Source of the DNA: Psettodes erumei
Taxonomy: Eukaryota > Chordata > Actinopteri > Pleuronectiformes > Psettodidae
Direction of reading: 5' to 3'
Assembly (NCBI GenBank): GCA_016785225.1
Contig: JAFBJZ010000888.1
Location: forward strand, 5,150,501 to 5,214,500
Length of the DNA: 64,000 bases
Made by a program: the position numbers and the translations under genes. How positions within the stretch are numbered: position 1 is the stretch's first letter; every line of letters begins with the position of its first letter. Below the pieces are notes generated by a model. The model was given only the letters and a program-made list of their open reading frames with translations, made no database searches and had not been told where the DNA came from. Below are positions 22,391 to 34,674 of this stretch, piece by piece.

Positions 22391-24771
22391 GGGGGTGTCA
22401 GCAGGCGTGAGATATCTGTCTTGGCACCACTGATTGCTCTGTGTGTGGGTGGGTGTGTCCATTCTTGTGTGAATTTGAGGCTTGTGTCCTGCATATGCAT
22501 GTTGAGTTTGCAAAATCACTTTATTCCCTTTTTCTAAGTTGCCAGTTACTTTAGCAGGCTGTAACAACTGAGGAGAAAAAACACTAGTCAGACAGCAGTT
22601 TGTCTTGATTGAAACCCTTTCATGAGCACCGTCTCTGTGATGTTGTGGTTGTTGTAAAGCAGAACCTGGCAAGTGAGGCCCAGTGTTTTTGGATTGTTTA
22701 AGACATACATGTGTTTAATTTAGAAGAAAAACACTATTACACCAAATGACACAATTCTCAAAATGAAATGGATATAAATAGTTGATTTGAGCCTGATAGC
22801 TTACTTAATAGCATGCCACCATAACTTGTAATATTATATGACACTAGCTGCTCACTGTGCAGTGACTGACTTCACTGCCGCCACTCTTCTTTTCGTCTCT
22901 GCAGATATTAATTTACTGATATGCATTTTGACGCAGTGGGGAATTGGCAGAACTAGGGAAAGAAATAGTGTGCTTTGACAGTTTGCAAAATCACATTGCT
23001 GTGGATTGTATTGTAGATATCTGAGGCCAGAGGCTTAGTAAAAAGACTAAATAAACTCTTGTCTGCTGGTGGAGATGTAGAAGTCTCACTTTTTACTGCT
23101 TACAAAAGCAGTTCCAGTTTTGTTCCCCGTCAGCTGCCAGACCGACTGATCACAAGTGTCCAAGTGCAGAAGTTTGCTATGCGTCTCCTGTTTTGTGCCA
23201 CATTGACACATACTGCATGTCTGCCTACCCATCACTCTCTTTTTAAGAAAAGTGCTTTTGGTATTGTAATCATTGGCACCAAAAATTACCTCTCAGCAAA
23301 TGCAAACAATGTCCCGACTGTCACATGCAGGTATACAACACGTCATTTATGGTTTATAGCAAAATCGTTTGGTTCACGACCGCCAGGTGAGTTGCCATTA
23401 AGGTGGCAGAACACAGCCACTACAGTCTCTCTGTTGTTTTGTTAAAGGAGGAGGTGGCAGGTGAAACTACATACTGAAGAAACAAAGAGAACAGCATGCT
23501 GAGCTCTGTTATTATCAATGTTCATATCCACTCACTTTTCTTGGACTCTTTTCTTGGTAGTTTGTTTATGCTCAGCTATTACTTCACTGGCTTCAGTGGA
23601 GAAAAAAAAGACTTTGATTTAATTTGTGCAGTGGCTTCTGTGTTTAACAGCAGGTACAACAAAAAAACGCTATTTGGATCAGATTTTTTATTAATATTAG
23701 TAAAGAAGTCAGGCATTTAATCGAAATCATCTGGTTTTCATGAGGAAATAAAAAGCACCCAGTCAGAAGTCAAAAGTGTGTGGATTCAGTCACAAAGCAG
23801 AGAAGCTGAAAAGCTGTTAACAATACATTTCCAATGAAATAAAGAAACAGATAGCTGAAAAGAGTTTTCCAGCGCTAACCCCTCTTCTCTTGCCTAATAG
23901 CCTCCACAGTGTGGTGGAGCAGTTCAGAAAGCGCCCTGCAAAGAGATGTGGTTGAGCACATGAAACCAGTGTAATGACAGGATGTGTGGACACAGATAAC
24001 CATGGGAGTAAAACCATGACCTTGGCATGATATTAATGACGGACGGGATCACGTGTAACCTTTAATGGACAAAAGAAACCTTTATTGCTGCTGAGAGGGA
24101 AATCCCTGTGACTGTTGGTCTGCATTCTGAAAATGATAAACGAAAGGGATTTTATGCGCGTGTGGTTGTGTGTGAAGGAGAGTTCAAGTGCAGTGGAATT
24201 TCCCTGATCCTTGTGTTCCTACCAGTGGAATTACCCCTCAGGACACCTGATGCTTCGTACCACACATGCACACACACATACCAAGCCATGTCAAATTGGC
24301 AGAGAATTATCTGTCTGCTTGTGTCTCTTTGGTCAAAACCTTGTTGTTGGGTCACAGATGTGCTCCATATGTCACATGGCAACTGTATCAAACGTCATAT
24401 GAAGCACGAGAAAAGGAGAACCTGCTGTCAGTCACCATTTTTAAAAGTGATATAAGGAGCCTCCCTCTTTCTTTATGCTCCTTAGCTGTGCATTCATTTT
24501 TAGCTAGGAAATCAATGTAATGATGTAATTGAGTCATTTCTTACAAGAAACTCAGAAATTCACAGTTAATATGTTGAGTGTCACATGAGCTTTGTGTGGA
24601 CTAGTTTGCAGTGAGGGGTGAGAGCTCTGTTGTGTTCATAAAAGTGACCACGCAGTTCATATATTCTTGCAGATGCTGATTCGGTGTCATTAAATGCCTC
24701 GGGCGCTTCATTGCTGGTGCATGTTTTCTGTATGGGGCCCTAATCAAAGCCAGTTCCAGCCATCCTGCCAT

Positions 24772-24790
24772 CACACACACACACACACAC
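24772..24790. repeat. (CA)n microsatellite
   Basis: Nine to ten CA units. Confidence 0.9.
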
Positions 24791-26534
24791 TGGAGTATGA
24801 TGTTATTTTCCAGGCTGAGCTAATTGTCTCTGGGGCTCAGCGCTCTCTCTCTGGTTGCAGTCGGACTTTGCTCTGTTACACGATGCAGCCGGGGGTCCCT
24901 GGGAAGGCTCTAATGAAGAGTTATGAGAGGCTGGATGCCTCTTGGCTGAGGAGAGAGGGATGGAGGGAGGACACAGAGAGAGATGGGAGATGGGAGTGAA
25001 GCATAGAAGGGTGAAGAGAGAGGCATGAGAGGAAGATGGTGGAGAGGAACGGGGTGGGGGTGGGGTGGGGGGCATGCAATGAGGCAGAAAGATGGATGGG
25101 AGGAAAGAAAGCTCAAGAAGCTGTGGGACCCAACACCCTTGGAAGCCCCTGCAAGCCAAAAGCCTGTTACTGCAGTAAAAAGCTCTGCCTGCACTACTGC
25201 CTCACAACATACACAGTACACGAATAGGAATAGAATTCATGACTCTGTGATTGTGTTACAATCAAGATGTTATCTTACTGAGGTCTGAACCTGTACATCT
25301 TCATCATGCGAGATAGATGGTGCATCACCGGCTACAGTTTTTCTGTCCTCCTGATTGCTAACCTGAATTTTCCTGAATTATGCTGCATTCCTCCTAGTCA
25401 CTGCATATTATTTTTTTTAATTGTCCCTATTCTTGTTCTTTTTCTATCTGATAAATATCTGCTTTCATAGAGATTACAGTGGTGAATGTTGTTTGTCTTT
25501 TTCTTTCTTATTCTTGCCTGTTTTTTACTTGTTGGTGTCTGTGGGAGGCAAGTATCTTGTTTTCACTCTGACCCATTGTGTTTTTTCTGAAAAAAACATC
25601 TGAAAATTTTCAAAAAGCAAATCGCAGGATTTCTTCAATGTCTCTATTTTTCTTAAACCATTTCATGCGCAGCATGTCCCTGCAGGTAGAGGCTATGCTC
25701 ATTAACAGTATTATCTCCAGGTGGTTTTTCCAGTGTCATCTTTTGCTTTTGCATTATCCCAGAAATGAGCGTGTTAATATGGACTGAGCTTCGGCACACA
25801 GCACATCACAACCATCTCTTATCAAAATAAGAAAGAAACTCACGTACAGCAAGTTTTTAAGACTTAAATAGAGTGTTGACTGGAAAATTACATATTGGCT
25901 CCCATAGGCTCTTACAAAAATGCACTCATATTTCCAGTGCATAATCATCATATACGGATACGGCACTTGGGTTCATAGACTTTTGACAGTGTCACACAGT
26001 GTTCCACCTTAGATGAGCAACATTTTTGTTGGTTGCAACATCTCTGTGAAAATGCGTAACAAGACAAGATCATCCTGGCAATTTAGATATAGCCTTGAAA
26101 AACATCCACAGTAGCCCTTTCTTCTTCTTTCTTTCTTTCTCACACAACAAAACCCTTTTGCTCTCCCTATGGCTGGAGCTGCCCCCCTCCTACCCACCCA
26201 CAGTATATGGATGACAGAGCAACTTCAACTATTTTGATTTCAGATGGGGTTGACCGGGTCACGCCCTTGGAGGGTAGAGGAGGCTCTTTCTGTCCTTTTT
26301 CAGGAGACGGTCTTTCTTTAACTTCCCCTCTTCCTTCAGCCTCCACTGGAGTCTAAATGTCAGCCAGTCTGAGAGAGAGAGAGAGAGAGGGAGGCCGGGA
26401 GATCTGCGGTCCACTGGGAGAAAGCCATTGAAAGCATACATGATGACACATTCCCCCATTCAGTCCGATGAGCTATTGAAAAGCACGATGACATTTTGCA
26501 ACAATACGCCATATAGCTGCAGAGTTTAGCAGGA

Positions 26535-26802
26535 TGAAACATTATTCATAAATACGTGATGCCTGGCCTTTATTGATGTTTGTGGCTTGATGTGCTGTCA
26601 GATCATTCTCGGTTTCAGCTGGAGTTTTATTTGTAAGGAAATATTCCACACCTTGACAAAGCGATGAGCCACGACAGTGAGCTGTTTATAATCTGCTATA
26701 CAGCCTCATTGTTTAGCCCGAGGAATGTAAAGAGTCACAGTGAATAATATGGCAAGATTTATATGACACTGCCTGCATAATTATGAAAAATGATCTACTC
26801 TG
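26535..26802. promoter_or_regulatory. candidate conserved non-coding element
   Basis: Unique sequence with no repeat character, no coding frame, retained CpGs, and clustered AT-rich factor-type motifs such as GCCTTTATTGATGTTTGTGG, GTTTATAATC and TGCATAATTATG. This texture is typical of vertebrate developmental enhancers. No comparison was possible, so this is inference. Confidence 0.3.
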
Positions 26803-28229
26803 TGTGTGTGTGTATGTGAGCACACTCCTGTGGTTTTTGCGGTTACAGAACACCAAGAATTGAGTTCAGTCTTTAGCTTTGTGTCCTAGTTACAGTGGAG
26901 ATTCTGCTACATCAGCCTGCGCACGGACCTGCGAAATCAGTTTTAGATGATGAGAAAAAATGACTTGGTTGACGTGGTATCCAAGGGGAGCATGTTTGAA
27001 AATTCTGTAAACTGCATCTTGACGCTGATGCGTGCTTGTGTGTGCTTGCCAGCGTGTGCATGCACACCTCAGATGGAGCGCCAACAATGCAGCGATCAGA
27101 GAAATCAGTCTGGCTTCTCGGAAGCGGCAGGCAAGATAATGCTGCCGTGCTCGTCCTCCTTCCTCGTCTGACACCCTCAATTTTTACCCTTTTCACCTTC
27201 CTCTCTGTGTCGTCCTCTTCCATCTGTCAGAAGAGGAGTGCATGTTATTTCCTTTTATGTCCCCAAATCGGTGTGAAGTCCCCATGAAGGGTAGTAGATT
27301 AGCCCCATTCTCATCCAGATAATTTAAACAGCTGTGGTGATGGTGGTGCTGCCGACATCTGAAGCCTCTTGTCTCCTGAGAGACACTCTGGCTGTTGGTT
27401 GAATTTCTGTCGCTTCAGATCAGCCCAGCTGGAGAAACACTAAACAGGCACATTTTATTCGCTACGGGCCCCTGCGGATGTTCTGGCTACACAAGCTGCA
27501 GTATCAACGAAGTATTGACTGCTGCGTTCAAGGGAACAGAGACTGTACCGAGGGGGCTCGAATTAAGTTTTACAGAAAAGGGGAGGAAGTGGGGCTTGTT
27601 GAAGAGAGCTGTTGGGTTGGACTGTCTAAGCATGTTGTCATTCAAATCCGTGGGTCAAATTCCCTGTAGGATGAAGTGCAGACAAAGCCCAAGAAAGTGG
27701 TCATCTTAGGTGGGACTTCCAGTCAGGTTAGTGAGAGCATTCTAAGTGAGGCATGCAGTTTCAGTATACATGACCAGTCAATACAGTACATACTGTAAGT
27801 CTGTGCAGTTACTCAAAGCTGAGTCGTTTTAAGAAAAACCTTTGTTAATCTTCTACAACTCATTTCCGAAAAATTCATGTACCGTTATCCTCAGCACTTC
27901 AGTGGAAAACTGGAATTGAGTTTCCAGGGAATGTTGTCTGTTGTCGCTCCACTCCGACATCCTGCTCTGGTTTACAGCAGGTTCCCTTTTTTGTTTTGTG
28001 ATTAATTTTGCAGCTGTTAGGAGTGTTGGGAATCAGACAAATATTCCATTAACAGGACTCTTACAAATTTATCAGCCCCAGCCAAAATCAGCAGCATTTT
28101 TACTCCAAAATCAGTAACGTCAACAAAAAAAAGGAAATCTGTTATCCAACAGCGGGGAGAAAGTTCTACGATCGTCCGGTGAACATTCCATGATCTGACA
28201 TGGATCCAGACGCTAAATGGAAAAACAAA

Positions 28230-28400
28230 AGTTTAAAGGAATAGTTTGACAGGTTGGCCATTGGACTTACTCATGAGAAGATCAATATTCCTCTACTATC
28301 TATACATTAAATGAGTGGCTGGAGTTCATTGTACCTATAATACTGGAAACAGGGGGACAGCACCTCTAACTTCTCACTAATTAGGGGGCTTATGTATTAA
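28230..28400. mobile_element. decayed teleost MITE-like repeat
   Basis: It starts TTAAAGGAATAGTTTGACA and contains ACTGGAAACAGGGGGACAG and CACCTCTAACTTCTCACTAA, the order of words in a well-known dispersed teleost element. The right terminus is not resolved. Confidence 0.5.
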
Positions 28401-30761
28401 TATAATACATAATATTTCAAACTGGCAGCTGAGGAATATGCAGCTGTTGCAATGCTTGCAATAGTAAATGCTGCATCATACAAATCAAGTTATGCATGTC
28501 TACACAAAGTGTTTCTTTCATTAAGTACTGCTGTACTGAAGCCATCACTTTGTTTATTGGGTTCGTTTAGAAGTCTGTAATCATTTGTTACTGTGAACGA
28601 CAATGTGCGTGTTAGCTAGTAAGCCCATGTTTGATATGAGACAAACCTACTCTGTCAGGATTCGTGCCCTATGCCAGTAAGTACATAGAGTACTACATTG
28701 ACGTGTACTAATGGAAGTACCTGAAATGAGTCAGAAACTATGTCTTTGTCATGTTCAGTAACCTCATGGAGTCTCCGTTGGTTGCCTGGCAACTGGTATG
28801 TGATAAGCTATGGTGCCGCAGGCCTCAGCAACATATTTAGCATACTGACATGCAAATGTATCAGTCTCCTCACCTACCTCTTGGCAAGAAAGTGAATAAT
28901 CACATCTCCAGACATATTGATTTATTCCTTTACATTTGGCAAGTCTCACTTTTCTGGACTATAGCTGTTAACACGAGCCGGTGTACTGCTGACAAACCCA
29001 CATTGTACACATAACAGGCTGGGGTTGGGTCGATGGACAGGGTGACGGCCATTAAGATGTGACGGTGAAGACGGGAAGTCTCACTCCATTGAATTTTGTC
29101 GGGACAATGAGCCAGTCAGATCAGTTGTGGTTGTGTGATGCTTCAACATGGTGGAGGTTCTTCCCTCACAGTCAGCAGTCAAAACGAGCACTGCCAGAGC
29201 AGCGTCCAGAGAGCTGCCGACAGCAGCCAGGTTTGATCGAGGCCTGTCATCAAGTTATTGACAGAGTTAACGCTGATTAGTGACAGCTGATATGACATCC
29301 TGCACCGACGTTTGTCTTTTTAAGCACCGAAACCCCCTCCCCTGTTGAATGTTTTCCACACTGCTTTGCTCGGGGTTATTAGCATTGCAGCTCAGTCAAT
29401 AGGTGTCTGCACTCCAAATTAATATCTCACCATCTAAAAGCGGACCTGCCACCCAACCCTATCACAATATTTTACTGTTATATGGCCTGAACCTGTAACG
29501 CGTATCTCCATTATTTTTATCCAGCGTGTCTGTTCTACAGCTACTAAATGACCAGAGACAACATTATTTAGGGTCAGTGGTCATGCTTATATTCACAGTC
29601 GTTACTATAAGGGATCAAACAAATGCACTGAGTGTGTCATGTAGCCTTGAAGCAGAAGAGATACTTTCTATTGAGTGTATTGGAGGGCATTTCAAATGGA
29701 TTTGATACAGCCAATGTTCTTTCTTCGTTATTTCAACTCTACAATTGCTGAACTCAGTTGCAGGACATGATCCAGCATCATTGGCAGATCTGCCGGCCTG
29801 CTCGGTGCTTTTTTTGAGTTGGGTGGGTATTGAGTTTATGTTTGTCCTGGTAAATATTGTATTTCGGAACCTGGTGCTTCACTGAAATCTGGAAAGGGTT
29901 GTTGGATGGTAACAGAGGAGAGGGAATGACACACATGGGAGAGAGGTAAAAGAGTGCACGGAGCAACAGTCGTAAACCAAGGAATAACCGTGAGGACAAA
30001 GGAAGAAAAGGAGAGCAGATAGGAGTACAGCAAAGTAATGGGAAGCATAAAATGAGAGGGTGAAGAAGAGTGCAGAGATGATGGAGGAGAAAAGCAAAAA
30101 ATTAAAGCAGGAAAATAATGAGGAGGAGGAAGAAGAAGATTATGGTGAATATGATGTGTCTCTTACTTGGAGCACACGTACCCTCCAGCTCACCTCCAAC
30201 AGAACAGACCCGATCAGTGCCCGAGTCATCCACTCCCTCTGTCCACTGTTCAAGAACTCAATTACAGTCATGATCTATATTCTGCAAGCACCAGTCATTT
30301 CTTGAAAATACGCAGATGCCAGATCAGATGAAAAGTTCCCATCAAACAAAGATGAGTTGGTACTTGGACACGTCTTGTTGTTGACTGTGGTTTGTCATAG
30401 TAGGAAAATAGGCAGTGAGAGATAAGTGATCCCCTTAATGCTTCCTTTGTCTCTAATTAAGTGAAACTACAGACTCCTTCATTTAATCATGAACTAAAGG
30501 CACTTCAAGACTGAGATAAGTCTAATTACAAGGAGTAGTGGCATACAACAGAAAATTGTTGCTCCCCTCTGCCTAAGCAGCACTTAAATAAAACGTTAAC
30601 TTTGATGCTGCGCATTGTGACACTGATGGGATATAGAGTATGCAAAGTTTGAACATCAGACATAGCAGATGTCTTCTTTTCAGACCAAAGCAAAAGAAAG
30701 AGCAGATAGGCTATTGAGGTTTTGATTTTTTTGTTGTTTGCCAGTATTTAATGTGACTATA

Positions 30762-30992
30762 TTAAAGCACCAGTCTGTAGGATTTAGTGGCATCTCGTGG
30801 CGAGGTTGCAGATTGCCCCTTCTGTATGGATGTGAAAGGGTCGATCTAAGCCATTGAAAACACAATATACATTGGAAGCAAAACAACAAGTTTTCTCTTC
30901 AGATAGTTATACATTAACTCAGACATAATTATGAAGGTTACATTACATTTTTGCCAACAAATCCAACTAAATCCTACACACTGAGCCTTTAA
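30762..30992. mobile_element. 223-bp TIR element with TTAA target duplications
   Basis: TTAA at 30762-30765 and 30989-30992 flank an element whose ends are imperfect inverted repeats of about 22 bp: the left end reads AGCACCAGTCTGTAGG and the right end, reverse-complemented, reads AGGCTCAGTGTGTAGG, both continuing ATTTAG. The TTAA duplication suggests mobilisation by a piggyBac-type transposase. There is no ORF, so it is non-autonomous. Confidence 0.7.
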
Positions 30993-32036
30993 TAAATTAG
31001 ACCACACACTTAAGACACAGTTACAGTTAGGCTATATAGTATTTAAAAGATGCAATACAGGATGATAATGATTAGTAGGATAAATACTGATGATTAATCA
31101 GTGCAATAAAATGAAATTAGAAAGTACGTTTAGGCTTTCTGTGTAACACAAACTCATTAGAATCTATCAATTATATTCAATATGGCACAAAACAAACATC
31201 AAATGACAATGCCCATGTTATATTAAATAAAAGGCCAGCACTGAATATTGACAAACTTGCTTAGTCTTTTTTGCTGTAACACATTTCCAAGTCCAAATGA
31301 TACCAACTGCTGACAAATCTATGCAGAATGGCCATCAGTGGAGGCCAGGGTTTTAACCGAGACAAAGCACTGCCACAGTTGGAGAATGCATTAGTTGAAG
31401 TCCTGACTAGAGAAACTGCCGACTAAGCTCACCCTGAAGCACCACTCAGTCTCTAGAACCCGGAGGAAGCATTCAAGTCTGCTGGGATGCCCCCCCCCCT
31501 CCATTTATTAAATCATTTTGCTGCAGTTACATAGCTGTATAAATGTCAGCTGACTTGTGGGCGAAACTCCATCCAGCCACTCCAGCTTGTCCGAGAGATT
31601 TATCAGGGCATTAAAAACTTTTAAACGTGCTGTTTTTTAAAGCCGTTGTGATGTGTCATACACCTCCACAGCTGCTTTATCATTGCAGGAAATTTACCAC
31701 TGTGTATTTACCTCATGCATACGCCACTGCCGATTCACATAGAGTAAAACAACTTTCTTTTGTCCCCTGTATACTCAGATAGAACAGAAAGTGGATAGTG
31801 TGATGAAGTAAAATGTCAAAATTTATTAAAATTACATAAGTACTGGCTCAGTATTGCTATTAATATTGAGCAATTAATATTGCAGTGCGGCTGAATGCCA
31901 CATATTACAACACAGGTCATGATTGTGAGACTGAGCCGGTGTTCACACTGTGCTAATGTTTCTTTTCCTTAAGACACTGGAATAAAAGACAGCTTGCACA
32001 GGAGACAGATGATATATCACTGACCTAACTAGGGTG

Positions 32037-32290
32037 TGTGTACTTCACTAGCCCCGAGGCTCGTGTGATACATATCTGGCATTGGCTCCCTTTGGTGACA
32101 AATACATGTCCTCAGTTGACTAAGTGCAAATGGGCCAGAACGAGACCATTGCTGACCCGCGCTTTCCAGACGAACCATGCTCATATGTTCCACACGCTGC
32201 ATAGGGAGTCGTCTGGTGAATTACATGAAATTATGTCAGAGGTGTCATTTTTACGGTCCTTATTCTGGAATTAGGGCTGATGCAACCGAG
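32037..32290. promoter_or_regulatory. candidate conserved non-coding element
   Basis: Unique, moderately CpG-retaining block without repeat character, ending in AATTACATGAAATTATGTCA and ATTCTGGAATTAGGGC. An ORF over 32038-32274 has no recognisable domain and no splice partners, so a regulatory reading is preferred. Weak evidence. Confidence 0.22.
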
Positions 32291-34479
32291 CCTGCAGTGA
32301 TGTTTCTGTCATGGTGGCTGCAGTGAGCATCGTAAAAGTCTCCCCTGGTGCCTTTATGCATGCTCACACACACACACACACACAATCTCTTCTCATTTAC
32401 TCATAGCATGCACATGCACATAGCCACAGACTGTGGACCAGTGGAGTTATGGAGTGTGAACAACACAGTTTGTTTTTTTTAATGAGGGTTTGCTTAGACA
32501 AACAATATTTGGAGCCAATTGATGGCTATGCTGTACATTATCCCATTTGCTGGAACACATCTCTCTTTTTGCCAGTAACACAGGCTAGAATTTGGTAACA
32601 CTGACCAGTGGACCAGACACACTCTATCTACAGCACAAAGGAGTTTGCATGCAAAAATATGTAGCAGTGTTACTTCTTTTTTTTAAAAAGACAGGCAGCA
32701 TGTTTTTGTTCATACATTCGTGAGATCCTTTGCTGTATTGATGAAGGCAGCACAAAGTGGTCTGTTAGTTCTTAAAGTTAAAGCATGGGTGCAGTGTATC
32801 TGTGTGCTTATCAAAAATGTATTTGCACATAAACACAGGTGAATGTGAAGTTTGTGCACAAACATGCACTTGCTACCACATGCTTCTTTGTGACAGGTGT
32901 AGTATGTCATGTGGCACTGGAGCAGACAGTGTCCTGCACGGCTGTTAAAGAGTCCCATGGCGGTCTGAGGAAAACAGGAAATGTCTGTGGTAGATTTCCA
33001 AATTTTTCTCGAAGATGGATGGGATTAAGTTCTATAAAAGAGGAAAATGGGGATAAAGGATGAGCACAGACCCATAGCATACTGTAACATATGTGCATGA
33101 AATTAAAGTTTGAGGATGTAACGATGCTGAATGCATCTTACGTCTCTAAAATGCTGCCAAATGGCAAGAACATTGTTTTTGCTGGCGTCTCAAGATGTTG
33201 GTGAGGCAGTCCTGACTTGACACTTTCCAGTTTCCACACCAACTTGAAGTCTGTTCTTCCATTGCCATTACATCTGCTGGAGGGGAGGTGAGCTGTAAGG
33301 GTGAAGTCACACAGGATGGAGCCAGGTGCCGAGCACCTCATTTCCTGCTTACAATCACCTGCTGGCATTTGCACAACAGCATGTTGATATAGGAACCACT
33401 GTTATAAGAGAAGCTGGAGGATTTAAGATGCCGTTGGCTGCCGTGCCACACTTCTCCACCTTCTCAGGGACACATGACAAGAGGGGCAAACGAGATTTGC
33501 TGATCCTCATCATAAATGGAAATGAGAAGCGGCAGCCTTCCCTACTTCACTCTGCCCCAAGTGTTTTCATGTAAAATGAGGCACGTGTGGCTCAAGGGAC
33601 TCACGGATAGTGCACTGGAGTCAGTAAAGGATTTGGGGAAATTGCAACAAGTTCACGCTGGTCAGCCTGTCACAGTCTCACCTGTGGGAACAGATCCAGT
33701 TGGATTTTGCCTGGACCGTACTGCTGAGCTCACTCTCTGCAATAGCAGGGTTCATCCATCCTTTTCTAACTGTCATACACCACACCAATGAAACAGACAG
33801 CCTCACATCTGACTGACTAATTCAATTAATGCAGCGAGATATGATCAAATAAAAGTACAAGCCTGGGAGCTTAATTAAATACAAGGAGATGGGGAAATGC
33901 CCTTGTGTGTATGTGTTTTAGTATGCCTGCGCCTACACATCTGGGTGAGTCTGAGTATTTGGATGGTGTCTGTGTGTGTGTCACGGCAGGTGCATGCCTG
34001 ATTTAGACTGGGGGGGGGGCTAAGCTTACATGGCTGTTTGGGTGTGTGTGTTTTTATAACTAGTTGCTAGGCAAAGAATGAGATAAAGCTTTTAACTGAG
34101 ACACAAGAGATTTCCAATTTGCTCTTCCGTTGAGCTGCTGAATACACAATAGGAGGGAGTTCAGTAAAGTTCACATAAAGCGCTTCTGACTGCTCACTCA
34201 ATGCTACATGAATATGGATTTGTGTTAGTTAGTTTGTTTTTTCTCCCCACAAAATGAATTAATTATTCAAAAAACACCTTGCAGCCAAAACAAACAGGCA
34301 GAGATGTTCATGTACAAAGTAGGGGAACGTATGCCCAAAAGAATGTGAACTAGCAAACTAGCAACTTGACATTAACAAAGATGGGGCACGAGCTCACACA
34401 GAAGTTAAACTTAATAATTTACACATTACTTATTCACAGTCAACAGACGAAAGCAGAAAGTTAGAATGGCCTCCTTTGG

Positions 34480-34674
34480 GGCTATCCCTCAACACCAGTT
34501 TTGTGGATGTTTGCTGTATTAAAATAAATAATGATCATAAAACAACAAAAGATAGGAACAGTATACCCAAAGTAAGTTAAGGATCCTAAAGCTGAGTCTG
34601 TATTAATTCACTGTGGAAGAACACTTTGGCTAACTAGAATGATGAAACCCTCTGCTGAAGTCTGAGGGATAGCC
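34480..34674. repeat. 12-bp perfect inverted repeat 170 bp apart
   Basis: GGCTATCCCTCA at 34480-34491 is the exact reverse complement of 34663-34674. It may mark a small decayed foldback element, but no target duplication was found. Confidence 0.5.

Larger units (their letters stand above)
15668..26530. other. gene-free interval, first part
   Basis: No ORF here has a recognisable domain or splice-consistent neighbours. Contents seen: a direct repeat at 16267-16326, a degenerate element at 18511-18955, another at 19985-20235, GT/CA tracts at 22360-22390 and 24772-24790, and otherwise unique AT-rich DNA. A 62-codon minus-strand ORF at 18179-17991 reads protein-like but is unsupported. Confidence 0.6.

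Noticed and set aside
32038..32274. 78-codon ORF as an exon
   Set aside because: No family resemblance and no splice-compatible neighbours; non-coding conservation is the more likely cause of its ordered look.
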